A stretch of 64,000 nucleotides of DNA. Origin: Streptomyces sp. NBC_00234. GTDB taxonomy: Bacteria > Actinomycetota > Actinomycetes > Streptomycetales > Streptomycetaceae. Both the position numbers and the translations under genes were made by a program. The notes under the pieces were generated by a model. It was not told the origin of the DNA, made no database searches, and saw only the letters and a list, made by a program, of their open reading frames with translations. Within the stretch, counting starts at the first letter, position 1; every line of letters starts with the position of its first letter. Location: positions 2,108,001-2,172,000 of the forward strand of contig NZ_CP108101.1 in assembly GCF_036195325.1 (NCBI RefSeq), read 5' to 3'. Positions 48,600 to 59,085 of this stretch are shown here, piece by piece.

Positions 48600-50026
48600 C
48601 GGACGGCGACCTCGCCCTCGGTCGAGTTCTCCAGCAGTGCCAGGGCGACCTTCTCCAGGCCGACCGACCGGGACGCCTTCACCAGCACGACGTCTCCCGG
48701 GCGCAGTTCACTGCGCAACAGGTCGACGGCCGCCTGTGCGTCGGACACGTGCACCGACTCCTCACCCCACGAACCCTCGTTATATGCGCCCAGTTGCAGC
48801 CAGGAGGCTTCTCTTCCTCCGACTGCGACGAGCTTGCTGACGTTGAGCCGGACGGCGAGCCGTCCGACAGCGTCGTGCTCGGCGAGCGACGCGTCACCGA
48901 GCTCGGCCATCTGACCGAGCACCGCCCACGTACGCCCCCCTCCGGCCCGTGAGGCTTTGCCCATGGCAGCCAGCGCACGGAGTGCGGCTCTCATGGATTC
49001 GGGGTTCGCGTTGTAGGCGTCATTGACGACCGTCACACCGTCCGGACGCTCGGTGACCTCCATGCGCCAGCGGGAGAGGGTGCCCGCCTCGGAGAGCGCA
49101 TCGGCGATCTCAGTCACGGACATGCCCAACTCATGGGCGACGGCGGCCGCGGCGAGCGCGTTCGACACGTGGTGCTCACCGTACAGGCGCAAGGTCACGT
49201 CGCTGCACCCGGTGGGTGTGTGGAGCTCGAAAGCGGGGCGCCCATTCTCCGTCAGGCGGACATTCTCTCCCCGTACGTCCGCATCCGCGGCCTCTCCGAA
49301 GAGCAGCACCCGGGCTTTTGTGCGGGAAGCCATGGCCCGTACAAGGGGGTCGTCGGCGTTGAGGACGGCGACGCCGCCCTCCGCCGCGGAGGGCAGGGAC
49401 TCCACGAGCTCGCCCTTGGCCTCGGCGATCGTCTCGCGGCTGCCGAACTCGCCGATGTGCGCGGTGCCGACGTTGAGGACCAGGCCGATCCGCGGGGGTG
49501 TGAGGCCAGTGAGGTAGCGGATGTGGCCGACTCCGCGGGCGCCCATTTCGAGGACAAGGTGCTGGGTCAGGTCGGTGGCGCGGAGTGCGGTGAGCGGCAG
49601 GCCGAGCTCGTTGTTGAACGAGCCCGGCGTCCAGACGGTGGGGGCCTTGCGCTCCAGGAGCTGGGCGATCAGGTCCTTGGTCGAGGTCTTGCCAGCCGAG
49701 CCGGTGAGCGCGACGACGGTGGCCCCGAGGCGCCCGACGACGGCGCGGGCGAGTGCGCCGAGCGCCGCCTCGACGTCGTCGACGACGATCGCCGGAACAC
49801 CGACGGGGCGGGCGGCCAGCACTGCTGCCGCGCCCGCCTCGACGGCGCGCTGCGCGAAGTCGTGGCCGTCGACCCGCTCGCCCGGCAGGGCGACGAACAG
49901 GCTGCCTTGCTTCACCTCCCGGGAGTCGATGACGACCGGCCCGTCGACGATGACTGCCGGATCGGGTATGTCGTGCGACTGCCCGCCGACGATTTCGGCG
50001 ATCTCGGTGAGGGAAAGGGTGATCAC
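48596..50026 (-). CDS. murF: UDP-MurNAc-tripeptide:D-Ala-D-Ala ligase MurF
   Basis: 476 aa from GTG 50026, 4 bases after the murE stop. It attaches D-Ala-D-Ala to finish the pentapeptide. N-domain SLTEIAEIVGG and VVIDSREVKQGSLFVAL; ATP loop VVALTGSAGKTSTKDLIA; NNELGLPL and VVNDAYNANPESM are MurF-specific segments. Confidence 0.97.
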   Translation of the reverse strand: MITLSLTEIAEIVGGQSHDIPDPAVIVDGPVVIDSREVKQGSLFVALPGERVDGHDFAQRAVEAGAAAVLAARPVGVPAIVVDDVEAALGALARAVVGRLGATVVALTGSAGKTSTKDLIAQLLERKAPTVWTPGSFNNELGLPLTALRATDLTQHLVLEMGARGVGHIRYLTGLTPPRIGLVLNVGTAHIGEFGSRETIAEAKGELVESLPSAAEGGVAVLNADDPLVRAMASRTKARVLLFGEAADADVRGENVRLTENGRPAFELHTPTGCSDVTLRLYGEHHVSNALAAAAVAHELGMSVTEIADALSEAGTLSRWRMEVTERPDGVTVVNDAYNANPESMRAALRALAAMGKASRAGGGRTWAVLGQMAELGDASLAEHDAVGRLAVRLNVSKLVAVGGREASWLQLGAYNEGSWGEESVHVSDAQAAVDLLRSELRPGDVVLVKASRSVGLEKVALALLENSTEGEVAVR

Positions 50027-50030
50027 TTGG

Positions 50031-51770
50031 TCATCCCTGACTGTTGTTCTCGTGGGTGTGGGCGCGGTCCGCGGCGCCCTCGGAGGCGTCCTCGGTGCTC
50101 TCGCGGCCCATGGAGCGCGCGATGGCGGCGCGCAGGACCTTGCGGTCGTCGAAGGGGCGTACCACTCCGTGGATGTCCTGGCCCTGCTCGTGTCCCTTGC
50201 CCGCGACGAGGACGGTGTCGCCCGGCTCGGCGCGGGCGACGGCCGCGGCGATGGCCGCGGCCCGGTCGGCGTCGACGAGGACGTCACCGCGCTCGTGGAC
50301 GGGGACCTCGGCGGCGCCCGAGAGCATCGCGGCGAGGATGGCCAGGGGGTCCTCGGAGCGGGGGTTGTCGGAGGTCAGTACGGCGGTGTCGGCGAGGCGG
50401 GCCGCCGCGGCGCCCATCGGGACGCGTTTGGTGGTGTCCCGGTCGCCGCCGCAGCCGAGGACGATGTGGACCCTGCCCTCGGTGACCTTGCGCAGCGAGC
50501 GCAGGACGGACTCGACCGCGTCGGTCTTGTGGGCGTAGTCGACGACGGCGAGGTACGGCTGGCCGGCGTCCACGCGCTCCAGCCGGCCGGGGACGCCGGG
50601 AACGGCCGCGACACCGTCGGCGGCGATCTGCGGGTCGACGCCCGCGACGGCCAGGGTGACGATCGCGGCGAGGCTGTTGGCGACGTTGAACGGGCCGGGC
50701 AGCGGGGCCTTGGCACTGATCCGCTCACCCTTGGGACCGACGACCACGAAGGTGCTGTCCTGCGGGCCGACCTCGACGTCCTCGGCACGCCAGTCGGCGT
50801 CCGGGTGGCCCTCGGCGGAGAAGGAGACGACCGGGACGGTCGCCTCGTCGATCAGCCTGCGGCCGTACTCGTCGTCGAAGTTGACGACGCCCAGACGGCT
50901 GCGGTGCGGGGTGAAGAGCTGCGCCTTGGCCTGGAAGTAGTCCTCCATCCCGGAGTGGAACTCCATGTGCTCCGGGCTGAGGTTGTTGAAGACGGCGACG
51001 TCGAAGACGCAGCCGTCGACCCGGCCGAGCACCAGGGCATGGCTGGAGACCTCCATGGCGACCGCTTCGGTGCCGCGTTCGCGCATGACCGCGAACAGGG
51101 CCTGGAGGTCGGTGGCCTCGGGGGTGGTGCGCTCGGACTTGATGCGCACGTCGCCGATCCGCATCTCGACGGTGCCGATCAGCCCGGTGTTGCGGCCGGC
51201 CCCGCGCAGCCCGCCCTCGACGAGGTACGCCGTGGTGGTCTTGCCGGACGTTCCGGTGATCCCGATCTGGAGCAGGGCGGCGCCCGGCCGCCCGTAGATC
51301 TCCGCGGCGATTTCGCCCATCCGGCCCCGCGGGTCCTCGGTGACGAGGACCGGGACTCCGGTGGCGGCGGCGCGCTCGGCGCCCGCCGCGTCGGTGAGGA
51401 CCGCCGCCGCTCCGAGCCCCGCGGCCTGGGCGGCGAAGTCGGCTCCGTGGAAGCGGGCACCGGGCAGGGCGGCGTAGACGTCGCCCGGGCGCACGGCCCG
51501 CGAGTCGTGCGTGATGCCGGTGACCTCGCCGGACCCGGGTGGTTCGACACCGAGCATGGCTGCCAGCTGGCCGAGGGAGGTGGGCCGGAGCCGGTCCGGT
51601 CGGGGCGCTCCCGGGTAGCTCACAGGCGCGTCCTTCTGGGTGTTCTGGGACTGATCAGGGTGGGGCACGGCGGTGAGCGTACCGGGCTCACCCGGCCTCT
51701 CGCGAAGCGAGGGGCCGGGGTCGCGGTACTTCTCGTTCCGGTTCCCGGGGTCAGGGGTGATCGTTGTCAC
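50031..51770 (-). CDS. murE: UDP-MurNAc-L-Ala-D-Glu:diaminopimelate ligase MurE
   Basis: 579 aa from GTG 51770; an internal GTG at 51623 has a better ribosome site (AAGGA, 7 bases away) and would give 530 aa, so the N-terminal ~49 residues are uncertain. The ATP loop is ITGTSGKTTTAYL. LTSDNPRSEDP carries the DNPR motif of diaminopimelate-adding enzymes; Streptomyces uses LL-DAP. TPEATDL and the carbamylated-Lys region with EVSSHAL are present. Confidence 0.96.
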   Translation of the reverse strand: MTTITPDPGNRNEKYRDPGPSLRERPGEPGTLTAVPHPDQSQNTQKDAPVSYPGAPRPDRLRPTSLGQLAAMLGVEPPGSGEVTGITHDSRAVRPGDVYAALPGARFHGADFAAQAAGLGAAAVLTDAAGAERAAATGVPVLVTEDPRGRMGEIAAEIYGRPGAALLQIGITGTSGKTTTAYLVEGGLRGAGRNTGLIGTVEMRIGDVRIKSERTTPEATDLQALFAVMRERGTEAVAMEVSSHALVLGRVDGCVFDVAVFNNLSPEHMEFHSGMEDYFQAKAQLFTPHRSRLGVVNFDDEYGRRLIDEATVPVVSFSAEGHPDADWRAEDVEVGPQDSTFVVVGPKGERISAKAPLPGPFNVANSLAAIVTLAVAGVDPQIAADGVAAVPGVPGRLERVDAGQPYLAVVDYAHKTDAVESVLRSLRKVTEGRVHIVLGCGGDRDTTKRVPMGAAAARLADTAVLTSDNPRSEDPLAILAAMLSGAAEVPVHERGDVLVDADRAAAIAAAVARAEPGDTVLVAGKGHEQGQDIHGVVRPFDDRKVLRAAIARSMGRESTEDASEGAADRAHTHENNSQG

Positions 51771-51833
51771 TGAGGGTTCCCTCGGGGCTACTGCGAATCG
51801 TGAGCCCGGCCAGGACCCGCAGCGCCCGCCTTG

Positions 51834-53825
51834 TCACTCGCCGGGCTTGAAGGACACCGGCAGCCGGGCGGGCTTGCTGCCGGACGGTGCGGTCTGGAGC
51901 GACTTGAGCGCGAACTCCATGACCTTCTTGTAGATCGGACCGCAGGTCTGGCCGCCGAAGTAGCTGCCCTTGGTGGGGTTCTGGATCGCGCAGTAGACGG
52001 TGACCTGCGGGTCGTCGGAGGGCGCGAAGCCCGCGAAGGACGCGGTGTAGCCGTGGTAGCCGCCGCGGTCCGGGTCGACACGGTTGGCCGTGCCGGTCTT
52101 GCCCGCGACCCGGTAGCCCGGGATCGCCGCCTTGGTCCCGGTGCCCTCGTGGTCGTCGACCACGGACTCGAGCATGACCGCCAGCGTCTTGGCCGTCTTG
52201 CGGCTGACCACCCGGGTCTGTTCGGGGACGGGCGCGGCGGTGTATCCGCCGTCCGCGTCCTTGGTCCCGCGCACGAGGCTGGGTGCGATCCGGACCCCTC
52301 CGTTGGCGATCGTCGAGTAGACCGATGCCGCCTGCATGGCGTTCAGGGAGAGACCCTGGCCGAACGGGATCGTGAACTGCTGCGAGGTCGACCAGTCCTG
52401 CGGCTTCGCGAGGAGACCGGGCGACTCGCCGGGGTAGCCGAGCCCCGTGACGGAGCCGAGCCCGAATTTGCGCAGATACGAGTACAGGACCTTGTTGGAC
52501 TCGGCCTGGGTCTTCCCGAGCTGACCGGTCGCCAGGATGGTGCCGATGTTGCTGGACTTGGCCAGTACGCCGTTGAGCGTGAGGTACCAGGTGGGGTGGT
52601 CGACGTCGTCCCTGAACAGCCGGTCACCGCGGTGGAGCCGGTTGGGGACCGTGACGTGGGTGTCGGGCGTGGCGGCCCCCTCCTCCAGTACGGCGGCCAT
52701 GGACATGACCTTGCTGGTGGAGCCGGGCTCGTACACGTCCTGGAGTGCCGCGTTGCCCAGGGTGGCGGCGTTGACCTGCGAGAGGTCGTTCGGGTCGTAC
52801 CCGGGGGCGTTGGCCATGGCCAGCACCTCGCCGGTCCGTGTGTTCTGGACGATCACGTAACCGCGGTCCGCCTTGGACTTCTTGACCTGGTCGGCGATGG
52901 CCCGCTGGGCAGCCCACTGGATGTCGCGGTCGATGGTGAGCTCGATGTCGGCGCCGGGCACGGCCGGGACTTCCCTGGCACCGGCCGTCGGCACGCGCCG
53001 GCCGCCGGAATGGGCGTACCGGATCTTGCCGTCCTGTCCGGCGAGCTCCGTCTCGAGCTTCGATTCGAGGCCGCCGCCGCCCTTGCCCTCGGCGTTGACG
53101 AATCCGAGTATTCCGGCGGCCAGGTCACCGTTCGGATAGACCCGCCTGGTGGTGGGCTCCTGGAGCACTCCGGCCAGCACGTTGGCGCCCGGGCCTCCGT
53201 TGGCCCGATCCTCCTCGGCCTTCTCGGCGAAGACGGACTTGAGGTCCTTGATCTGCTTCCAGACCTGCGGGGTCTGCCTGGTCGCCAGCAGCGTGTAGCG
53301 GCTCTTGGGGGTCGACAGCTTCTTCGTCAGCTCGTCGACGTCCTTGCCGAGGATCGGAGCGAGGAGCGCGGCGGCCTGCTGGGGCGCGTCCGGGGCCTTG
53401 CTGTCCTCGGGGGTGAACATCTTGGGGTCGGCGGTGATGTTGTGCGCGTCGACGCTGGTGGCCAGCGCGATCCCGTTGCGGTCGGTGATCTCGCCGCGCT
53501 CGGCGGCGACCGTGTACTCGAGGTAGCGGTTCTCCTCGGCCTTGGCCGCGTACGCGCTGGCGTCGACGGCCTGGACCTGGAGGAGCCGGACGACGAAGGC
53601 CAGCATGACGAGCGTCAGGGCGAGGCTGACCAGCCGCAGACGCGGGCGCGGGCTGCCGAGGCGGAGGGAGCGCGGGGCGCCGGTGCGCTGCGCGCCGGCG
53701 CGTGGCCGCCCGGAGGAGGGGCGTGGCCTGCGGGCGCCTGGCCGCGGGCGGCCCGAGCCGCCCGCCGCGTTACGGGGGCGTGCCGGGCCGGGTACGCGGC
53801 GGCGCGGCGGTTCCTTGGACGACAC
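51834..53825 (-). CDS. ftsI: Septal transpeptidase FtsI (class B PBP)
   Basis: 663 aa from GTG 53825. A 60-residue Arg/Pro/Gly-rich cytoplasmic head is followed by one transmembrane helix (VSLALTLVMLAFVVRLLQV). The dimerisation domain begins at RGEITDRNGIALATS. The transpeptidase domain has Ser369-x-x-Lys372 in EPGSTSKVMS, KSSN (SxN) and GKTGTA (KTG). It crosslinks septal peptidoglycan with FtsW. It is preceded by ftsL with only 4 bases between. Confidence 0.97.
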   Translation of the reverse strand: MSSKEPPRRRVPGPARPRNAAGGSGRPRPGARRPRPSSGRPRAGAQRTGAPRSLRLGSPRPRLRLVSLALTLVMLAFVVRLLQVQAVDASAYAAKAEENRYLEYTVAAERGEITDRNGIALATSVDAHNITADPKMFTPEDSKAPDAPQQAAALLAPILGKDVDELTKKLSTPKSRYTLLATRQTPQVWKQIKDLKSVFAEKAEEDRANGGPGANVLAGVLQEPTTRRVYPNGDLAAGILGFVNAEGKGGGGLESKLETELAGQDGKIRYAHSGGRRVPTAGAREVPAVPGADIELTIDRDIQWAAQRAIADQVKKSKADRGYVIVQNTRTGEVLAMANAPGYDPNDLSQVNAATLGNAALQDVYEPGSTSKVMSMAAVLEEGAATPDTHVTVPNRLHRGDRLFRDDVDHPTWYLTLNGVLAKSSNIGTILATGQLGKTQAESNKVLYSYLRKFGLGSVTGLGYPGESPGLLAKPQDWSTSQQFTIPFGQGLSLNAMQAASVYSTIANGGVRIAPSLVRGTKDADGGYTAAPVPEQTRVVSRKTAKTLAVMLESVVDDHEGTGTKAAIPGYRVAGKTGTANRVDPDRGGYHGYTASFAGFAPSDDPQVTVYCAIQNPTKGSYFGGQTCGPIYKKVMEFALKSLQTAPSGSKPARLPVSFKPGE

Positions 53826-53829
53826 TGCG

Positions 53830-54453
53830 TCACCTGCCGGGGCTCGTCGTGGGCGGGGTCTCTGCTGCGGACTCGGACTCTGGTTCGGCGGGGGCCTGCC
53901 GCTGGGCTCCGGGGGTCCCGGAGGTCCGGGCGGTCGGGGTCCCGGAGGCTCCGGGGGAAGGCTGCGCGGAGGCGGACTGCGAGGCCGACGGGTCCGGCGA
54001 GGCGTCGGCGGAGGAAGCGGAGGAGCTGGGCGAGCTGTCGGGCGCGGGCTCCACCGGTTTCGGCGCGACGGTGGGCGTGGGCTCGGCGGTGGCCTCCACG
54101 GGATTGCCCCGTACCGTGCCGTCCGGGTCCAGGAAGGCGGGGCTGCCGCCCGGCACCATGCCCAGTTCCCTGGCGCGCCGTTCCAGGGCGTCCGGCTCGG
54201 AGTAGCTGTCGACGTCCCGCTGAAGGGCCTGCTGCTCGTCGGTGAGCTCCGTGGTCTCCCGCTTCAGATCGGTCAGCCTGATCGACCCTTCGTTGAGGGA
54301 CGAGTTCAGCAGGAGCAGCGTGATCAGACCGCCGCCGAGGAGCAGAACGACCAGCAGGACGAAGGGGGTACGGGCCGCGTTACTGGGCCCCGACGGCATC
54401 AGCCGGGCGAGCCGCGCGGCCCGCCCCTTCAACTGTTCGGCCGGTTTGGTCAC
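53830..54453 (-). CDS. ftsL: FtsL-like division protein
   Basis: 207 aa from GTG 54453, with CGAGG upstream. One transmembrane helix (TPFVLLVVLLLGGGLITLLLLNSS, about 29-52) precedes a leucine-zipper-like coiled coil (IRLTDLKRETTELTDEQQALQRDVDSYSEPDALERRARELGM). The C-terminal ~90 residues are Pro/Ser/Thr/Ala-rich and likely disordered outside the membrane. Position between rsmH and ftsI and topology identify FtsL despite low sequence conservation. Confidence 0.9.
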   Translation of the reverse strand: MTKPAEQLKGRAARLARLMPSGPSNAARTPFVLLVVLLLGGGLITLLLLNSSLNEGSIRLTDLKRETTELTDEQQALQRDVDSYSEPDALERRARELGMVPGGSPAFLDPDGTVRGNPVEATAEPTPTVAPKPVEPAPDSSPSSSASSADASPDPSASQSASAQPSPGASGTPTARTSGTPGAQRQAPAEPESESAAETPPTTSPGR

Positions 54454-54502
54454 GGCATCGCCTCGGACGTACCCGGTGCCGGGCCGGCCGGAGCGGAGTC
54501 GC

Positions 54503-55468
54503 TCATCGCTCCTCCTCGCGGATGCGCTGAGCGCCGCGCAGCCGCGCGGGGGCGGCACGCCGGTTCTCGGCGACCTCCTCCTCCGTGGGCAGCTCCGCGC
54601 CACGGGTCAGCAGCTTCAGCCGCGGCTGGTAGCGCTCGGGCACGACGGGCAGGCCGGGGGGCGCCGTGTTGGCGGCGCCGGCCGCGAAGACCTGCTTGAC
54701 CAGCCGGTCCTCCAGCGAGTGGTACGAGAGAACGGCGATACGGCCGCCGACGGCGAGGGACGAGACCGCTGCCGGGATGGCCCGCTCCAGGACGGTGAGC
54801 TCACCGTTGACCTCGATGCGCAGGGCCTGGAAGGTGCGCTTGGCCGGGTTCCCGCCGGTCCGCTTGGCGGCCTGCGGCAGCGCGTCACGGATCAGCTCGA
54901 CGAGGCGGGCGCTGTTGGTGAACGGCTCCTTCTCGCGCTCGCGCACGACGGCGGAGACGATCCGCTTGGCCTGCTTCTCCTCGCCGTACGCACGCAGGAT
55001 CCGTACGAGTTCGCCGGGCGGATAGGTGTTGAGCACCTCGGCGGCGCCGATCCCGGTCGTCTGGTCCATGCGCATGTCGAGGGGTGCGTCCTGGGCGTAC
55101 GCGAATCCCCGGTCCGCCTCGTCCAACTGCATCGAGGACACACCGAGGTCGAAGAGCACGCCCTGGACCTTGGGGATGCCCAGCCGGTCGAGGACCTCGG
55201 GCAGTTCGTCGTAGACGGCGTGCACCAGGGTGGCGCGGTCGCCGTACGGGGCGAGACGCTCGCCGGAGAGGCGGAGCGCCTCCTTGTCGCGGTCGAGTGC
55301 GATCAGCCGGGCCGTGGGGAACGCGGCGAGGAGCGCCTCGCTGTGTCCGCCGAGGCCGAGGGTGCAGTCGACGACCACCGGCGGCCGGGGGCCCGGGGCT
55401 TCCAGAGCCGGGGCCAACAGGTCCAGGCATCGCTGGAGCATCACCGGGACGTGTCGGGTCTGGCTCAT
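54503..55468 (-). CDS. rsmH: 16S rRNA m4C1402 methyltransferase RsmH (MraW)
   Basis: 321 aa. [13 protein letters not shown] opens the family; the SAM-binding motif is [37 protein letters not shown] and [13 protein letters not shown] are RsmH signatures. It methylates N4 of C1402 in 16S rRNA. It is the first gene of the dcw cluster here; mraZ, often found upstream, is absent. Confidence 0.97.
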   Translation of the reverse strand: MSQTRHVPVMLQRCLDLLAPALEAPGPRPPVVVDCTLGLGGHSEALLAAFPTARLIALDRDKEALRLSGERLAPYGDRATLVHAVYDELPEVLDRLGIPKVQGVLFDLGVSSMQLDEADRGFAYAQDAPLDMRMDQTTGIGAAEVLNTYPPGELVRILRAYGEEKQAKRIVSAVVREREKEPFTNSARLVELIRDALPQAAKRTGGNPAKRTFQALRIEVNGELTVLERAIPAAVSSLAVGGRIAVLSYHSLEDRLVKQVFAAGAANTAPPGLPVVPERYQPRLKLLTRGAELPTEEEVAENRRAAPARLRGAQRIREEER

Positions 55469-55629
55469 GCGCCCTCTCAGGCTCGGATCATGCGCGGCTG
55501 CCCGTGCGGCCTGGTCCCCGCCCGCTCAGAAGGGGAGGTCCACCGGCGCCGGGGAAGGAGGCGCCGACCGACCGGAGAGCGGGAGAGGGCCGGGCCGCAC
55601 GCACGCCGCACATCACGGGGGCGTACGGA

Positions 55630-55659
55630 ATATGAAGAATGTGCGAGGTGTGTCGGTAA
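55630..55659 (-). promoter_or_regulatory. Putative promoter of the dcw cluster
   Basis: On the minus strand TTACCG, an 18-base spacer and TCATAT resemble a vegetative -35/-10 pair, about 160 bases before rsmH. The match is moderate. Confidence 0.35.
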
Positions 55660-55775
55660 CTTCGCGTCACTTTAGTCCACCCTGCCATTCGATCGATTCC
55701 CGATCAACGAAGTGGGCAGCGCGTCGCACCGGCCTCTTCGCACGCGGATGCTCACTCGACCGGGCGCACCGCTGT

Positions 55776-55806
55776 GAGGCTTGTGGGTTACCTCACAACA
55801 AGCCTC
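55776..55806. promoter_or_regulatory. Nested inverted repeat upstream of carbonic anhydrase
   Basis: Outer arms GAGGCTT (55776-55782) and AAGCCTC (55800-55806) enclose TTGTG (55781-55785) and CACAA (55794-55798). It looks like an operator about 65-95 bases before the start codon. Confidence 0.4.
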
Positions 55807-55851
55807 GTTGACGTTCTTTGTCCCTTTCCACAACACGCCGGGGCCAGTCGT

Positions 55852-55867
55852 GACGACTAACGTCGTC
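55852..55867. promoter_or_regulatory. GACGAC-TAAC-GTCGTC palindrome over a possible -10
   Basis: A perfect 6-bp inverted repeat spans TAACGT (55858-55863), a TANNNT hexamer 7 bases before the ATG at 55871. The arrangement suggests a leaderless transcript under a repressor or dimeric activator. Confidence 0.4.
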
Positions 55868-55870
55868 TCC

Positions 55871-56434
55871 ATGTCGACTTCCGCGCACTCCCCCGCCGTG
55901 CCCACCTCTCCCGCCGCGGGCGCGGCCCGTTCCGGCGGTACGGTCACCGATCGACTGGTCGAGGCGAATGCCCACTACGCGGACGAGTTCCGCGACCCCG
56001 GCATGGACGCCCGGCCGGTCCTGCAGGTGGCCGTGGTCGCCTGCATGGACGCCCGTCTCGACCTGCACGACGCGCTCGGCCTGGAGCTCGGCGACTGCCA
56101 CACCATCCGCAACGCGGGCGGCGTGGTCACCGACGACGTGATCCGCTCGCTGACCATCAGCCAGCGCGCGCTCGGCACCCGCAGCGTCATCCTCATCCAC
56201 CACACCAACTGCGGTCTGGAATCACTCACCGAGGACTTCCGGCAGGAACTGGAGCACGAGGTGGGACAGCGTCCGGTCTGGGCGGTGGAGGCGTACTCCG
56301 ACGCCGATCAGGACGTCCGGCAGTCGATGCAGCGAGTACGCACGTCACCGTTCCTGCTGCACACGGACGACATCCGCGGTTTCGTCTTCGACGTGACCAC
56401 GGGTCTGCTGCGCGAGATCCCGCCCGCCTCCTGA
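55871..56434 (+). CDS. Beta-class carbonic anhydrase-like protein
   Basis: 187 aa from ATG 55871; upstream in-frame starts exist but would extend into promoter sequence. Zinc ligands Cys58 (ACMDARLD, with Asp60 and Arg62) and His111-Thr-Asn-Cys114 match the beta-carbonic anhydrase pattern CxDxR...HxxC. The domain is short, as in the mycobacterial Rv1284-like group. It should interconvert CO2 and bicarbonate in the cytoplasm. It is divergent from the dcw cluster. Confidence 0.9.
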   Translation: MSTSAHSPAVPTSPAAGAARSGGTVTDRLVEANAHYADEFRDPGMDARPVLQVAVVACMDARLDLHDALGLELGDCHTIRNAGGVVTDDVIRSLTISQRALGTRSVILIHHTNCGLESLTEDFRQELEHEVGQRPVWAVEAYSDADQDVRQSMQRVRTSPFLLHTDDIRGFVFDVTTGLLREIPPAS

Positions 56435-56458
56435 CCCACCCCGGCGCCGCCCGGCACG

Positions 56459-56481
56459 CCGTGCGCGATCATCGCGCACGG
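56459..56481 (+). terminator. Hairpin after carbonic anhydrase
   Basis: CCGTGCGCGAT-C-ATCGCGCACGG is an 11-bp perfect inverted repeat, 25 bases after the stop codon. Confidence 0.65.
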
Positions 56482-56514
56482 AAACCGGAGCAACTCCCGA
56501 CATATCGCACCCAC

Positions 56515-56523
56515 TTATCCACA
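56515..56523 (+). promoter_or_regulatory. Isolated DnaA box
   Basis: TTATCCACA matches the classical DnaA box exactly. It stands alone in the 228-base gap before the moxR-like gene. It may be chance or a regulatory DnaA site; it is not an origin. Confidence 0.4.
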
Positions 56524-56662
56524 GGCGAGTGACACGAAGCGGTAACGGCAACAAGAATGCGGGTGTGACGTCTCCACGGGCCTTCCGCGGAGTGTCCGTA
56601 TTTCGGGGTGGGCCGGGCAGCGATGCGCGTCGGCCCTGCACAAAGGTGCCGAGGAGGGCCGG

Positions 56663-57711
<1,049 letters not shown>

Positions 57712-57712
<1 letters not shown>

Positions 57713-59085
57713 TGGCGGCCGGGGGGCCCGGCGCGGTGGAGAACGACGGCGACAAGGGCGGCCTCCGGGCAGCCCTCGGCGGGCTGACCACGCGAGGGCG
57801 GTCCTTCCTCGCGGCCGGGGTCGCCGCGGCGGTCTGCGCCTACGTCCTGGGCCAGGGCGACCTGCTGCGGGTCGGCCTGCTGCTCGCCGTGCTGCCGCTG
57901 ATCTGCGTGACGGTCCTGTACCGCACCCGCTACCGGGTCAGCGGAAGCCGCTGGCTGTCCCCGTCACGGGTGCCCGCCGGGTCGGAGGCCCGGGTTCATC
58001 TGCGGATGGACAACGTCTCCCGGCTGCCCACGGGACTGCTCATGCTCCAGGACCGCGTTCCGTACGTGCTCGGGCCACGGCCCCGGTTCGTGCTGGACCG
58101 TGTGGAGGCGGGAGGCCGCCGCGAGGTGTCCTACCGGGTCCGCTCGGATCTGCGCGGGCGCTATCCGCTGGGGCCGCTGCAGCTGCGGCTCAGCGATCCG
58201 TTCGGGATGTGCGAGCTGACCCGTTCGTTCAGTGCGTACGACACCCTGACGGTCATCCCCCGCACGGAGGCGCTGCCGACGCTGCGGCTGGCCGGTGAGG
58301 CTTCGGGGTACGGCGACGGGCGACAGCGGTCGCTGGCCCTGGCCGGCGAGGACGATGTGATTCCGCGCGGCTACCGGCACGGCGACGACCTTCGCCGCGT
58401 CCACTGGCGCTCCACCGCGCGCTACGGCGAGCTGATGGTGCGCCGCGAGGAGCAGCCGCAGCGGGCCAGGTGCACGGTGCTGCTGGACACCCGGCGTATC
58501 GCGTACCAGGGAGCCGGACCCGACTCCGCCTTCGAGTGGGCCGTGTCGGGAGCCGCTTCGGCCCTGGTGCACATGCTGGAGCGGGGCTTCGCGGTACGAC
58601 TGCTCACGGACGACGGGAATTCGGTACCGGGCGAGGGCTCCGACGGATTCGCCGGATCGACCCAGGAGTCCGCCGATTCCGCGGGACTGATGATGGACAC
58701 GCTCGCGGTCGTCGACCATTCGGACGGCGGCGGTCTGTCACGTGCGTACGACGTACTGCGTGGCGGCAACGAAGGACTGCTGATCGCGTTCTTCGGTGAT
58801 CTCGACGAGGAGCAGGTCGCGGTGGCGAGCCGGATGCGGCAGCGCAGCGGCGCCGCCGTCGCGTTCGTCCTGGACAGCGAGGGCTGGGTACGGGGCGGGG
58901 AGGAAGCGCCGCCCGCCCCGGTCGAGGGGCGACTGCGGCTCCTGCGGGAGTCGGGCTGGACGGCCGTGGCCGTTCCGCCCGGGACCCCGCTCGCCCGGCT
59001 CTGGCAGCAGGCGGGCCGGCAGCACGGCGACACACAGTCCGCCTCGACGGGCGGCACGACAGGTTTCTCTGGGGGATGGTCATGA
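57712..59085 (+). CDS. DUF58 (vWA-related) membrane protein
   Basis: 457 aa from ATG 57712, sharing one base with the moxR stop. Two hydrophobic segments near 26-70 (RSFLAAGVAAAVCAYVLG; VGLLLAVLPLICVTVLY) anchor it. The DUF58 motif lies in DVIPRGYRHGDDLRRVHWRSTARYGELMVRREE, then a vWA-like region. DUF58 proteins usually partner MoxR ATPases. An Asp/Gly-rich loop (about 300-325) is probably disordered. Confidence 0.93.

Larger units (their letters stand above)
55469..55870. other. Divergent intergenic region between rsmH and carbonic anhydrase
   Basis: About 400 bases without a supportable gene. It holds the putative dcw promoter (minus strand, TTACCG at 55659-55654, 18-base spacer, TCATAT at 55635-55630). 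Towards the carbonic anhydrase lie the nested repeat at 55776-55806 and GACGAC-TAAC-GTCGTC at 55852-55867. The part nearest rsmH is purine-rich without clear structure. Confidence 0.6.

Noticed and set aside
55469-55870. Possible mraZ upstream of rsmH
   Set aside because: No frame in this region encodes an MraZ-like protein.
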